Positions 35,690 through 44,316 of a stretch of DNA of 64,000 bases are shown piece by piece. The DNA is from AC-32 sp963813435. GTDB lineage: Bacteria; Actinomycetota; Thermoleophilia; Gaiellales; Gaiellaceae. How positions within the stretch are numbered: position 1 is the first letter of the stretch; every line of letters begins with the position of its first letter. The DNA lies in contig CAWEYY010000002.1 of the NCBI GenBank assembly GCA_963813435.1, forward strand, positions 310,001-374,000, written 5' to 3'. Below the pieces are notes generated by a model. That model did not search any database and was not told where the DNA came from. It saw nothing but the letters and a program-made list of their open reading frames with translations. The position numbers and the translations under genes are program-made.

Positions 35690-35695
35690 GATACT
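35690..35695 (+). promoter_or_regulatory. candidate -10 box for trpS
   Basis: GATACT ends ten bases before the ATG at 35706, so the transcript would carry only a few leader bases. The region is a 38-base gap between divergent starts, leaving little room for other signals. Confidence 0.4.
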
Positions 35696-35705
35696 GAGAC
35701 GTCGA

Positions 35706-36698
35706 ATGAGGATCTTTTCCGGTATCCGAGCCTCGGGGGCGAAGACCCTCGGCAACTACAGCGGCGGCTTCCGCCAGTACGCGGCCACGCAGGAGCAGGG
35801 CGAGGCGTTCTTCTGCATCGTCGACCTGCACTCGATCACGACGCCGTTCGAGCCGCAGGAACTGCACGAGGCGACGCTCGACCTCGGAGCGATGCTGTTC
35901 GCGACCGGGCTCGACCCCGACCGCTCGACGGTCTTCGCCCAGAGCCACGTCGCGGCCCACCCCGAGGCCGCGTGGCTGCTGGGCTCGGTCACGAGCTTCG
36001 GCGAGCTTCGCCGGATGACCCAGTTCAAGGACCGCGCTGCCGAGCAGGACTTTGTCTCGGCCGGGCTGTTCACCTACCCGGTGCTGATGGCGGGCGACAT
36101 CCTCCTCTACCAGACCAACGTCGTTCCGGTCGGGGACGACCAGCGCCAGCACGTCGAGCTGACGCGAGACATCGCGGAGCGCTTCAACCAGCGCTTCGGT
36201 GAGACGTTCGTCGTCCCGGAGGTCTCGATCCCCGAGGAGGGCGCGCGCATCCGCAACCTCCAGGAGCCCGAGCGCCTGATGTCCACGACGCGAGGCGCGC
36301 CGCAGGGCGTCGTCCGGCTCATCGACCCACCGGAAGTCGTCCGCAAGAAGTTCAAGACCGCCGTCACCGACTCGGGAACCGACGTCCGCCACGACCCCGA
36401 GGAGAAGCCCGGCATCTCGAACCTGCTCGAGATCATGTCGGTGGCCACGGGCGAGCCGGTCGCCCAGCTCGAGTCACGCTACGACAGCAGCGGCTACGGC
36501 GCGTTCAAGGAGGACGTCGGCGAGGCCGTCGTCACGCTCCTCGCCCCGATCCAGGAGCACTACCAGTCGCTCAGGGCCGACGAGGGCGAGCTCCGCTCCA
36601 TGCTCGCCCGTGGCGCCGCAAAGGCGGCCGAGATCGCCGCCCCCACGCTCGCCAAGATGTACGAGCGAATGGGGTTCGTCGCGCCTCTCGGCACCTGA
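35706..36698 (+). CDS. trpS: tryptophanyl-tRNA synthetase with altered KMSKS motif
   Basis: 330 residues from ATG 35706, the usual length. The HIGH-type element is SGAKTLGNY (9-17), matching the TIGN form of many bacterial enzymes. Tryptophan pocket elements are normal: TGLDPDRSTVFAQSHV, MTQFKD and the PVLMAGDILLYQTN helix. The second signature reads ERLMSTTRG near 197, so the first Lys of KMSKS or KMSTS is replaced by Leu. The second part KKFKTAVTDSG is retained. It is the only trpS in the window; whether it is fully active cannot be judged. Confidence 0.93.
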   Translation: MRIFSGIRASGAKTLGNYSGGFRQYAATQEQGEAFFCIVDLHSITTPFEPQELHEATLDLGAMLFATGLDPDRSTVFAQSHVAAHPEAAWLLGSVTSFGELRRMTQFKDRAAEQDFVSAGLFTYPVLMAGDILLYQTNVVPVGDDQRQHVELTRDIAERFNQRFGETFVVPEVSIPEEGARIRNLQEPERLMSTTRGAPQGVVRLIDPPEVVRKKFKTAVTDSGTDVRHDPEEKPGISNLLEIMSVATGEPVAQLESRYDSSGYGAFKEDVGEAVVTLLAPIQEHYQSLRADEGELRSMLARGAAKAAEIAAPTLAKMYERMGFVAPLGT

Positions 36699-36758
36699 GA
36701 GGTCGCGGCCGGCGGATCTCAATGCGGCGACGGTTCGGTTACGGACCTGCGCTCCCAG

Positions 36759-36787
36759 TTGAATCGCAATGCGAGCAGTCGTAGGCT
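36759..36787 (+). promoter_or_regulatory. sigma-70 type promoter of the secreted phosphoesterase gene
   Basis: TTGAAT (36759-36764) and TAGGCT (36782-36787) are separated by 17 bases, the ideal spacing. The start codon at 36825 follows about 31 bases after the expected transcript start, with GAGGAGG just upstream of the ATG. Confidence 0.6.
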
Positions 36788-36824
36788 CGACGTCCGAGAA
36801 CAGCACTCGGATGAGGAGGTCAGC

Positions 36825-39068
36825 ATGAAGGGGAGAGGGGCCGTCCTCGCCGCCCTCATCGTCATCGGTTTGACGGTGTTCGCGGTGCTCGGACTCGGGA
36901 ACGTGAAGCAGGCGAGCGGCCACAACCAGCCGCCGAACTGCAAGCTGGACAACGGCGTCAAACACGTCGTGTTCACGATCTTCGACAACGTCCATTTCCT
37001 ACGCGACAACCCGAACGTCCCGTCGGATCTCGAGCAGATGCCACACCTGCTCAACTTCATCCGGGACAACGGGACGCTCAACGTCAACGACCACACGGTC
37101 CTGATCTCGCACACCGGGAACGGGATCCTCACCGACCTGACCGGCATGTACTCGGACCGGCACGGCCAGGCCGTCTCGAACTCCTATCGGTACTTCCGGA
37201 ACGACGGATCCGGGCTCACGAACTCGTCCTCGTCGTTCAAGTACTGGACCGACCTGACGGACGACGTCAACACGCCGCCCACCGACCCCAACTACAACAT
37301 GGTCAACGGGGACAGCGGCAGCCCGGCGAACGCGCAGGCCCCTTGGGTCCCGTACACGCAGGCCGGTTGCGACTGGGGCGCGACCGCCCTCGCGAACGTC
37401 GTCCTCGAGAACACGGGCACCGGCCCGGCCGGCGACATGACGAAGGTGTTCGGCCAGGGCTCGCCCGAGTGGAACGAGGCGCTGGCCGCAAACGCCGCTC
37501 CTGCGGGCACCGCCGCGCGAAACATCGCCCAGACCGACTTCGTCGGCCTGGCGATCCACTGTGCGAAGGGCTCGAAGAGCATCTGCGACCGCAACCCGAA
37601 CGCGAAACCCGATGCGCTACCCGACGAGCCCAGGGGCTACACCGGGTTCCAGGGCCTGTTCGGGGCGAAGTACGTCAACCCGGCGATCTGCACCGTTTCG
37701 ACGTCGAACTGCACGAACGCGACCGTGAACGGGCAGACCGGCCTGAAGAAGCTCGACGGCACGCTGATCGCCGATCAGTTCAACCAGCCGGGCTTCCCGG
37801 GCTTCGACGGCCTCTTCGCGTCGACGACGCTCTCGTACGTCGCGCAGATGCAGGAAGCGGGAGTACCGGTCACGTTCGGGTACATCTCGGACGCACACGA
37901 CCAGCATGGCCAGGCGGGCGAGATCCACGCCACCCGCGGGCCGGGCGAGGCCGACTACGTCCAGCAGCTCCACAACTACGACACGGCGTTCGGCCAGTTC
38001 TTCGACCGGCTGAAGGCCGACGGGATCACGAAGAAGAACACGCTCTTCGTGTTCACCGTCGAGGAGGGCGACCACTTCGTCGGCTCGCAACCGTCGCCCA
38101 CCGGCTGTGACGGCGTGAACACGCCGTGCACGTACAGCCTCGCGGGCGAGGTCAACGGCAACCTGGCGGGCCTTATGGCTACCCAGCAGGGGATCACGAC
38201 GCCGTTCACCGTGCACTCGGACATGGCGCCGACGATCTACCTCAACGGCAACCCGGCACGGGACGCCGCGGTCACGAGAGCGTTCGGCCGCGGGGTCGGC
38301 GCCCTGCAGACGACCAACCCATACACCGGCGTCAACGAGAACATCACCGCGGCGCTGGCCGACCCGGTGGAGATGAAGACGCTCCACATGGTCACGGCCG
38401 ACCCGCAGCGGACGCCGACGCTGACGATGTTCGCGGCGCCGGACTACTTCCTGTTCGCGGCGGCACCGAACTGCAACACGCCGTGCATCACGGTGCCGAC
38501 GACACCGCCGACGAACACGTTCGCGTGGAACCACGGCGGCATCCAGCCCGAGATCGCGACGACCTGGCTCGGCATCGTCGGTCCAGGCGTCAAGAACTCG
38601 TCGACGGACAACACGACGTGGGCCGACCACTCCGACACGCGACCGACGATGCTCGCGCTGCTCGGGCTGAACGATTCGTACGTCCACGACGGTCGCGTCC
38701 TGACAAGCGATCTCGACAAGAACGCCGTGCCGCACGGCCTCAAGAAGCATCACGGCACGATCGCGAAGCTCGGCGCCACGTACAAGCAGCTGAACGCGCC
38801 CTTCGGCGCATTCGCAATGAACACGCTCGCGGCCTCGACCAAGGCGATCAAGAGCGGGACCCCGAGCGACGACAGCCGCTACACGACGATCGAGAATCAG
38901 ATCCAGTCGCTGACCAATCAGCGGGACGCGCTGGCCAAGCAGATTCGAGATGCGCTCGATGCGGCGGCCTTCGACAACGACTCGATCAGCAGGAGTCAGG
39001 CGCACGCCTGGATCGCACAGGCGCAGGCGCTGATCGTTCAATCGGCTGCGCTGGCGGCGATGACGTAA
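36825..39068 (+). CDS. large secreted alkaline-phosphatase-superfamily phosphoesterase-like protein
   Basis: 747 residues from ATG 36825 with GAGGAGG five bases upstream. A signal peptide covers about 1-30. The fold follows the alkaline phosphatase/phosphodiesterase superfamily, with metal-type motifs HTVLISHTGNG near 90, SDAHDQHGQ near 355, VEEGDHFVG near 415 and FAWNHGGIQPEIATTWLG near 566. The Asn/Thr/Ser-rich body suits an extracellular protein. The last 60 residues form an Ala/Gln helical tail. The substrate is unknown. The gene ends at a strong terminator. Confidence 0.8.
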   Translation: MKGRGAVLAALIVIGLTVFAVLGLGNVKQASGHNQPPNCKLDNGVKHVVFTIFDNVHFLRDNPNVPSDLEQMPHLLNFIRDNGTLNVNDHTVLISHTGNGILTDLTGMYSDRHGQAVSNSYRYFRNDGSGLTNSSSSFKYWTDLTDDVNTPPTDPNYNMVNGDSGSPANAQAPWVPYTQAGCDWGATALANVVLENTGTGPAGDMTKVFGQGSPEWNEALAANAAPAGTAARNIAQTDFVGLAIHCAKGSKSICDRNPNAKPDALPDEPRGYTGFQGLFGAKYVNPAICTVSTSNCTNATVNGQTGLKKLDGTLIADQFNQPGFPGFDGLFASTTLSYVAQMQEAGVPVTFGYISDAHDQHGQAGEIHATRGPGEADYVQQLHNYDTAFGQFFDRLKADGITKKNTLFVFTVEEGDHFVGSQPSPTGCDGVNTPCTYSLAGEVNGNLAGLMATQQGITTPFTVHSDMAPTIYLNGNPARDAAVTRAFGRGVGALQTTNPYTGVNENITAALADPVEMKTLHMVTADPQRTPTLTMFAAPDYFLFAAAPNCNTPCITVPTTPPTNTFAWNHGGIQPEIATTWLGIVGPGVKNSSTDNTTWADHSDTRPTMLALLGLNDSYVHDGRVLTSDLDKNAVPHGLKKHHGTIAKLGATYKQLNAPFGAFAMNTLAASTKAIKSGTPSDDSRYTTIENQIQSLTNQRDALAKQIRDALDAAAFDNDSISRSQAHAWIAQAQALIVQSAALAAMT

Positions 39069-39091
39069 GCCGGCCGGCTCGGAACCAAGGT

Positions 39092-39123
39092 GTCTGCGGC
39101 CCCTCCTCGGAGGGGCCGCAGAC
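39092..39123. terminator. strong bidirectional hairpin terminator
   Basis: A perfect 15-base stem (39092-39106 with 39109-39123) around a two-base turn lies between the convergent phosphoesterase gene and pseudouridine synthase gene. There is no long U tract on either side, as is common in high-GC bacteria. Confidence 0.8.
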
Positions 39124-39131
39124 GTTCGGGA

Positions 39132-39830
39132 CTAGTGGTGTTGGTGCCGGAGCTGCGCCAGCTCCTCGGGCTCGAGCTCGCGCCAGGCTCCCGGCTCGAG
39201 GCCGTCCACCGTCAGCCCCGCGTAGCGAGCGCGGTGGAGGCGCGCGACCGGGTGGCCGACGGCGGCGAGCATCCGCTTGACCTGATGCTTGCGGCCCTCG
39301 TGGAGGGTCAGCTCGACGGTCGATGACGCAAGGCGCCGCGCCTTCGCGGTGGCGGTCGGGCCGTCGTCGAGCTCCACGCCTTCCCGGAGCTGCGCGAGCA
39401 CCTCGTCGCTCGGCTCGCCCTCGACCTCGGCCTCGTAGACCTTCTCGACACCGTATCGGGGATGGGCGAGCCGATGGGCGAGCGGCCCGTCGTTCGTCAG
39501 CAGCAGGACGCCGGTCGTGTCGGCATCGAGCCGGCCGACCGGCACGACGCGGGCCGGGTGGTCGACGAGCTCGACGACCGTGGGCCGGCCCTGCGGGTCG
39601 CGGGCGGTCGTGACGACCCCTGCAGGCTTGTGCAGCAGGACGTACGCGAGCCGCTGTAGCTCGACGGGCTCCCCGTCGACCTCGACGCGGTCGCGCGAAG
39701 CGACGAACGTGTTCAGCTGTCCGGTCTCTCCGTTGACGCTCACGCGCCCGGCCTTGATCAGCTCGTCGGCGCCACGGCGTGAGGCGACACCCGCGCGCGC
39801 GAGGTAGGCATTGAGTCGCATACCCGCCAT
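39132..39830 (-). CDS. rluB: ribosomal large subunit pseudouridine synthase (RluB/RsuA family)
   Basis: About 232 residues from ATG 39828-39830, or 229 from ATG 39821. An S4 domain (MRLNAYLARAGVASRRGADE) leads, then the catalytic domain with VGRLDADTTGVLLLTNDG containing the essential Asp, EKVYEAEVEG, and LHEGRKHQVKRML. It isomerises a uridine in 23S rRNA. A longer reading is open upstream but would overlap the divergent GYD gene. Confidence 0.92.
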   Translation of the reverse strand: MAGMRLNAYLARAGVASRRGADELIKAGRVSVNGETGQLNTFVASRDRVEVDGEPVELQRLAYVLLHKPAGVVTTARDPQGRPTVVELVDHPARVVPVGRLDADTTGVLLLTNDGPLAHRLAHPRYGVEKVYEAEVEGEPSDEVLAQLREGVELDDGPTATAKARRLASSTVELTLHEGRKHQVKRMLAAVGHPVARLHRARYAGLTVDGLEPGAWRELEPEELAQLRHQHH

Positions 39831-39842
39831 TATTGGGACGTC

Positions 39843-40133
39843 GTGCCGCACTACGTCACGCTCATGCGCTGGACGTCGAAGGGCGTCGCCGGGCTACCGG
39901 CCTGGCGCGAGCGAGTCGAGGAGGGCGAGCGCCTGATCGAGGCCGCCGGCGGCAAGCTGATCGGCGTCTACGTCACGCTCGGCCGCTACGACGTGGTCGA
40001 GATCTTCGAGGCACCCGACGACGACCTGGCCGCCGAGATCCTGATGAAGCTCCAGCGGCACGGCGCCGAGCACACCGAGACGCTGCGCGCCTTCACGCGC
40101 GAAGAAGCCGAAGAGATCGTCCGCCGGCTCTGA
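39843..40133 (+). CDS. GYD domain protein
   Basis: 96 residues from GTG 39843. The small ferredoxin-like GYD fold is recognisable from YVTLMRWTSKG at the start and IGVYVTLGRYDVVEIFEAPDD (39-59), which contains the GRYD variant of the name-giving motif. The function of this family is unknown; members are probably dimeric. The start is close to that of the divergent pseudouridine synthase gene, and TATTGG six bases upstream could serve a leaderless promoter. Confidence 0.88.
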   Translation: MPHYVTLMRWTSKGVAGLPAWRERVEEGERLIEAAGGKLIGVYVTLGRYDVVEIFEAPDDDLAAEILMKLQRHGAEHTETLRAFTREEAEEIVRRL

Positions 40134-40137
40134 CGGG

Positions 40138-40748
40138 CTAGGCGCCGCGGCGCTCGGCGACCGCTTCGAGCCGCTCGCGGATCTCGGCCGTGTCCTCGCC
40201 GAGGTCGTCCAGCCGCGGCAGCTCGGACAGGGACTCCAGGCCGAACACCCGCTCGAACAGCGGCGTCGTCCGGTAGCGCACGGCTCCACCGAGCACCTCG
40301 GCGTCGCGCCCGGACTCGGCGATCAGCCCACGCTCGACGAGGCCCGCGACGACCGAATCGGCGGCGACCCCGCGGATGCGCGCGATCTCCGGGCGGCTCA
40401 CCGGCCCGAGGTAGGCGACGATCGCGAGCGTCTCGAGCGCCGCCCCGGTGAGCCCGCGCTCGACCGGCCGCTCGACGAGCCTTCCACATGCCTCGGCAGC
40501 CTCGCGCGAGGCGCGGAACGCCCAGCCGCCGGCGACGTGCTCGAGCACGATTCCGCTTCGGCCCTCCGAGAAGCGCTCCGTCAGCAGGGACAGCGCGGTC
40601 TCGATCCGCTCCGGGTCGTCGTCCGCCGCGGCCGCGAGCTCGTCGACGGACAGCGGCTGCGACGCGACGACCAGCAGGGCTTCGAGCGTCCGCGCGAGCC
40701 GGTCGACCGGGCTGGCGGTGATCAGGCGGAGTGGGCGATCTCGTTCCA
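40138..40748 (-). CDS. scpB: segregation and condensation protein B
   Basis: 202 residues from ATG 40746-40748, preceded by AAGGGGG. It has the two winged-helix domains of ScpB: LEALLVVASQPLSVDELAAA near 24, GGWAFRAS near 77, and TLAIVAYLGPVSRPEIARIRG near 108, which is the best conserved part. It bridges ScpA and SMC in chromosome condensation. It overlaps the last codons of scpA by 27 bases. Confidence 0.92.
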
Positions 40749-41479
40749 TTCCATCCCCCTTTCGCCGTCGAGGCGCCGAACCCTGATCGGCGCGAACGAC
40801 GCCGCCTGCTCCAGCGAGATCTCGTTGGAGCGCCGAAGCTCCAGAAGTGCCAGGAACGCGACCGCCTGCTCGATCCGGGTGAGCCCGCGACCTCCGCGTC
40901 GAGATCGAACCCGCGCCGCTTCCGCAGGACGGCCCGGAACCGCTCGAGGAACTGCGACACGGGCGGGAACCGGAGCTCCAGGTGGGCCAGCGACACCGCG
41001 GGAGGCTCGACCGCGAGCGCCCGCAGCGCGACGACCAGCCCCTCCGGATCCTGCGGCGCCAGGCGCCGCTCCACGCGCGGAGCAAGCGGCGCGGGCCCGA
41101 GCCGGAAGTAGCGGTCGCTTTCGCCCTCCAGCCGCTCGGCGAGCCAGGCCGCCGCCTCCTTCGCGCGCCGGTACTCGGCCAGGCGCCGCGCCAGCTCCTC
41201 GGCGGCCTCCTCGGGCTCGAGCTCCGAGAGCTCGGCGTCCTCGTCCGGGAAGAGCGCGCGCGCCTTCAGCTCCAGCAGGGCTGCGACGAGAACCAGGAAC
41301 TCGCCGCACGCCTCAAGGTCGAGCTCCTCGCGCTCCGCGAGCCGCTCGCAGAAGGCGACGACGATCCCCGCCACGTCCACTTCCGCGAGGTCGATCTCCT
41401 CCTTCAGGACCAGCGTCAGAAGCAGGTCGAACGGCCCCTCGAAGGCGTCGAGGTCGAGCTCGAGCTCCCGCACGAACAT
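40722..41479 (-). pseudogene. scpA: segregation and condensation protein A, interrupted by a frameshift
   Basis: From ATG 41477-41479 the protein reads as normal ScpA (LDAFEGPFDLLLTLV, KARALFPDEDAELSEL) to VLRKRRGFDLDAEVAG. The conserved continuation, LTRIEQAVAFLALLELRRSNEISLEQ, is in another frame and ends at 40722. Adding one base in the G run at about 40884-40886 restores a single full-length protein. Without it, frame one would run on to 39986 and replace the C-terminal SMC-binding part. A sequencing error in a homopolymer is the simplest cause; a real mutation or programmed shift is possible. Confidence 0.85.
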
Positions 41480-41489
41480 GCGGCGCAAC

Positions 41490-42374
41490 CTAACGAGACG
41501 GCCGGACGCGGCCCTTCGGGATCGCCATCGCCGGGCCCTCGGGCACGCGGCGGCTCGGCCGGCGCGGCGCCGACTCCCCTTCCCCGCGCCGGAGGAACTG
41601 CCACCACACGAAGAACCCGGTCGAGCAGACGAACACGACGATCGAGACCCACGCGTTCAGCCGCAGCCCGGCAAAGTGGTGCGCAGGGTCGATCCGCAGG
41701 AGCTCCTCGAAGAAGCGCCCGAAGGTGTAGATCGAGACGTAGAGCGAGAACAGCGCGGGCGGCTTGAAGCGGAAGCGCCGGTCGAGCAGGAGCAGGGCGA
41801 CCACGCCGAGCCCGTCGTAGATGAACTCGTAGAGGAAGGTCGGCTGGAATGTCGCGTGGCTCTCGTAGCCAACCACGCGGTGCTCGGGGTCGATCTTCAG
41901 GCCCCACGGCAGGTCGGTCGGCTTGCCGTACAGCTCCTGGTTGAACCAGTTGCCGAAGCGGCCGATCCCCTGCGCCAGCAGGAGCCCCGGCGCGACGGCG
42001 TCCATGAAGTCGCGCACGCGAGCGCCCGAGCGGTAGACGACGAACGCCCCCGCCAGACAGCCGAGCAGGATCCCTCCCCAGACGCCGAGGCCGCCTTCCC
42101 AGACAGCGAAGATCCCCTTCCACTTCGGGGTCGTGACCTCGTTCCAGCTCGTGATGTCGTGGTAGGCGCGGGCGCCGATGATCCCGAACGCCACGCCCCA
42201 CACGGCCACGCGGAGGACGAGATCCCAGTCCCCGCCTCGCGCGACCCAGCGCACGCCCGTCAGCCAGACGCAGGCCGCGATCGCGACCAGCAGGATCAGG
42301 CCGTACATGTGGATCGTCACCGGCCCGAGCGTGATCGTGCCGGTGTGAGGCGACGGGATGAAGGCGAGCATCAC
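41490..42374 (-). CDS. lgt: prolipoprotein diacylglyceryl transferase
   Basis: 294 residues from GTG 42374; an ATG is the next codon. Seven or so membrane helices are seen. The Lgt signature GRFGNWFNQELYGKPTDLPWG (about 138-158) and the catalytic region with YGLILLVAI and GARAYHD are present. It transfers diacylglycerol to the lipobox Cys of prolipoproteins; the DUF3352 lipoprotein in this window would be a client. The start overlaps the upstream gene stop. Confidence 0.95.
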   Translation of the reverse strand: MMLAFIPSPHTGTITLGPVTIHMYGLILLVAIAACVWLTGVRWVARGGDWDLVLRVAVWGVAFGIIGARAYHDITSWNEVTTPKWKGIFAVWEGGLGVWGGILLGCLAGAFVVYRSGARVRDFMDAVAPGLLLAQGIGRFGNWFNQELYGKPTDLPWGLKIDPEHRVVGYESHATFQPTFLYEFIYDGLGVVALLLLDRRFRFKPPALFSLYVSIYTFGRFFEELLRIDPAHHFAGLRLNAWVSIVVFVCSTGFFVWWQFLRRGEGESAPRRPSRRVPEGPAMAIPKGRVRPSR

Positions 42375-42682
42375 GGGCGGACATTCTGCCCACGGCCCGA
42401 AACGCCTGCGTCCGAAGGCGTCGCTTGCGACGCGTAGAGGCCGTGCCGGCTTTGCCGGTGCGGCCGTCCTACGCCGTCGTAGATCAGGATCTCGATCGCC
42501 AGCTCGTACGGGCAGCCCTGCGAGATCAGCCCGATCGCCCGATGGAGATCGATGTCGTGCCGGGCTGCGAGTGCGACGGCGTCGGTCGGGCTGTAGCCAG
42601 CGCGGATCAACTCCTCCGCGCGCCAGTGCTCGACACGCTCCATCTCGGTGTCGTTGACGACTCGAAGCTCCGCAGCAGTCAT
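42371..42682 (-). CDS. hypothetical protein with repeat-derived C-terminal tail
   Basis: 103 residues from ATG 42680-42682. Residues 1-70 form a compact helical domain rich in Ala, Glu and Asp (RAEELIRAGYSPTDAVALAA), ending at the aliphatic strand IEILIYDGVG. The last 33 residues, beginning RPHRQSRHGL, are encoded by an interspersed palindromic repeat and are unlikely to be part of the original protein. The domain was not recognised. It is coupled to lgt by a four-base overlap. Confidence 0.65.
   Translation of the reverse strand: MTAAELRVVNDTEMERVEHWRAEELIRAGYSPTDAVALAARHDIDLHRAIGLISQGCPYELAIEILIYDGVGRPHRQSRHGLYASQATPSDAGVSGRGQNVRP
42414..42469. repeat. interspersed two-hairpin repeat, family A copy 3
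   Basis: It matches copy 2 (20523-20584) closely: AAGGCG-TCGCTTGCGACG, then AGAGGCCGT and GGCTTTGCCGGTGCGGCCG. It overlaps the 3-prime end of the small hypothetical gene directly upstream of lgt. Copy 1 is at 4321-4376. Confidence 0.82.
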
Positions 42683-42720
42683 CGTACGTTGGTATTCGGG
42701 CGAACGGCTCGGTCGGTTCT

Positions 42721-42734
42721 CCCCCGCTCGGGGG
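42721..42734 (-). terminator. CCCCC-GGGGG hairpin after the anti-sigma gene
   Basis: CCCCC, a four-base loop, and GGGGG lie four bases after the anti-sigma stop. It would separate the sigma/anti-sigma pair from the lgt cluster. A closely similar hairpin followed by GGATTT occurs at 55700-55713. Confidence 0.45.
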
Positions 42735-42737
42735 ATT

Positions 42738-43442
42738 TCAAATGCTGCGGGCGATCGATAGGGCTTGCGCGCGCGTTAACTTTCCCTCCAGCCGCATCGT
42801 GATCCCGTCCCGCAGCCAGAGCAGGACGTTGCCGTGGATGAGGACGGTTCGCTCGCGGAAACCGAGGTCGCGCCCGAGGTAGGTCAGCGTGTGCGGGCCG
42901 CCCTCGAGCCAGAGGCCGGGACGGCCGTTCACGGTCACCGACTCGATCGTCGTCTTGCCGGCGGCCAGCTTCTTCAGCAGGTCCTCGCGCGACGAGCTGA
43001 ACTGCGACAGCAGGAGCGGGTGGCCGTAGCCTCGGACGACCACCGTCGCGAGCGAGTCGTCGAGCACGTAGACGGGCGGCGTTCCCTGAAGCGGCGGCAG
43101 CGCCAGCCGGAAGCCGACCACGCTCTCGGCCTGCTCGCGCGTGAGCTTGCGTCCGAGCCCGCCCGCCTGTGCGCGCTCGCCCGCGGGCGGGAGCGTCTCG
43201 ACCCGCTCCACGCTCGCGCCGCCGAGGTGGAACCAGCGCAGGATGGCCGATCTCGAGTCCGGCACCGCGAAGGCGACGACGGACGCGACCGCGAGCAGGG
43301 CGATTGCGAGCACGGCCGCCCTCCGCAGCGGAAACGGCCGGCTTCCCTCGAGCCGCTCGACGACGGCCGGGGCGAGGTCAGGCGCGTCCGGGACGTCGAG
43401 CGCTCGCCCGAGCGCGAGCAGCCGCTGCTCGAGCCCGCTCAC
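42738..43442 (-). CDS. putative anti-sigma factor, single-pass membrane protein
   Basis: 234 residues from GTG 43442, whose GTGA overlaps the sigma factor stop. A cytoplasmic N-terminal part (1-52), one transmembrane helix (about 56-74) and a 160-residue extracytoplasmic domain with AGGLGRKLTREQAESVVGF follow. No zinc-binding HxxxCxxC anti-sigma motif is present. The assignment rests on gene order and topology; the outer domain resembles DUF4367-type sensors. It probably holds the ECF sigma factor at the membrane. Confidence 0.72.
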   Translation of the reverse strand: MSGLEQRLLALGRALDVPDAPDLAPAVVERLEGSRPFPLRRAAVLAIALLAVASVVAFAVPDSRSAILRWFHLGGASVERVETLPPAGERAQAGGLGRKLTREQAESVVGFRLALPPLQGTPPVYVLDDSLATVVVRGYGHPLLLSQFSSSREDLLKKLAAGKTTIESVTVNGRPGLWLEGGPHTLTYLGRDLGFRERTVLIHGNVLLWLRDGITMRLEGKLTRAQALSIARSI

Positions 43443-43996
43443 GCGTCCTCCCCCAGCTCCTGTCGCAGCCGCGCGAGCCCGCGCGCGAGCCGCGACTTGA
43501 CGGTGCCGCGGCGAACGCCGAGCGCCGCGGCCGTCTCCTCCTCGGACAGCTCGAGGAAGTAGCGGCACGTAACAGTGTCGCGCTGGTCGTCGGGGAGCCG
43601 CTCGACTGCGGTGAGCAGCCGCTCCCGCTCCTCGCCGGCGAGCAAAGCCGCCTCGGGGGACGGGACCGCGTCCCCCGGGCGGTCCTCGGCAGCCGCGCGC
43701 AGCGCCAGGCGCTCGCGGCGCCCGGCCGAGCGGCGGCGGTTGCGAGCCTCGTTGGCGACGATCCGGAGCAGCCACGGCCGGAGCGGCGCTCCGCGGCGGA
43801 AGCGGCCGAGCGCCCGGTAGGCGTTCACGAACCCGTCCTGCGCGGCCTCCTCGGCATCCGCGGCGCTCCCGCTCAGCAGGTAGGCGGTTCGAAAGGCAAT
43901 CCCCTGGTGCATGCGCACGATCGACTCCCAGGCGCGGAGGTCGCCGCGCCGCGCTCGCTCGACGAGATCCGATTCATCCAGTGGCCGGTCCACCAC
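43439..43996 (-). CDS. ECF-type RNA polymerase sigma factor
   Basis: 185 residues from GTG 43996. Sigma-70 region 2 (about 10-90) contains AEEAAQDGFVNAYRALGRFR and PWLLRIVANEARNRRR. Region 4 (about 125-180) contains LPDDQRDTVTCRYFLELSEEETAAALGVRRGTV-type helix-turn-helix sequence. Coupling to a membrane anti-sigma gene is typical of stress-responsive ECF pairs. Target promoters are unknown. Confidence 0.93.
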   Translation of the reverse strand: MVDRPLDESDLVERARRGDLRAWESIVRMHQGIAFRTAYLLSGSAADAEEAAQDGFVNAYRALGRFRRGAPLRPWLLRIVANEARNRRRSAGRRERLALRAAAEDRPGDAVPSPEAALLAGEERERLLTAVERLPDDQRDTVTCRYFLELSEEETAAALGVRRGTVKSRLARGLARLRQELGEDA

Positions 43997-44086
43997 CGCA
44001 GCTTCTACACCCGCCGCGTCGGCGAGGTTCCCCGTGACGCCCGTCTCGGGCGGGCAGCCGGCTCGTGCTCGGTTGTTCGGGGCGGA

Positions 44087-44299
44087 CTAGAGGCCGAAGC
44101 GCTCGGCGGCGGATTCGAACTCATCGAACTGGACGATCGTGCAGCCCTCGTCGGTCCACGCATCGTGTCCGGCGGGAATCACGAAGACGTCCCCGGCCTT
44201 GAGGTCGAGCTCGGAGCCGTCGTCCATGGCCGTGTGAATGCTGCCGTCGATCACGTACCCGACGTGGTTGTCCTGGCAGCGGTCGGGGGCCCATGTCGT
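44087..44299 (-). pseudogene. 5-prime truncated cupin gene remnant
   Basis: An open frame of 70 codons ending at TAG 44087-44089 encodes the C-terminal two thirds of a small cupin: NHVGYVIDGSIHTAMDDGSE, then LKAGDVFVIPAGHDAWTDEG. A stop codon (TGA) lies directly in front of it in frame, and no start codon precedes the conserved part. The missing N-terminal 40 or so residues would overlap the VOC gene at 44317. A GTG with a good GAGGAG site nearby reads a different frame. It is most likely a decayed gene. Confidence 0.65.
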
Positions 44300-44316
44300 T
44301 CACGGCTCCTCTCGCC

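Noticed and set aside
39986..41488. A 500-residue fused reading of ScpA running into the scpB region
   Set aside because: After residue 200 or so the sequence is out-of-frame scpB and has no domain character. It results from the one-base frameshift in scpA.
44005..44031. ECF-type autoregulated promoter (GGAACC, 15-base spacer, GTGTAG) upstream of the sigma factor gene
   Set aside because: The -35 part fits, but the -10 part does not match a usual ECF element and the spacing is short; too weak to list as a feature.
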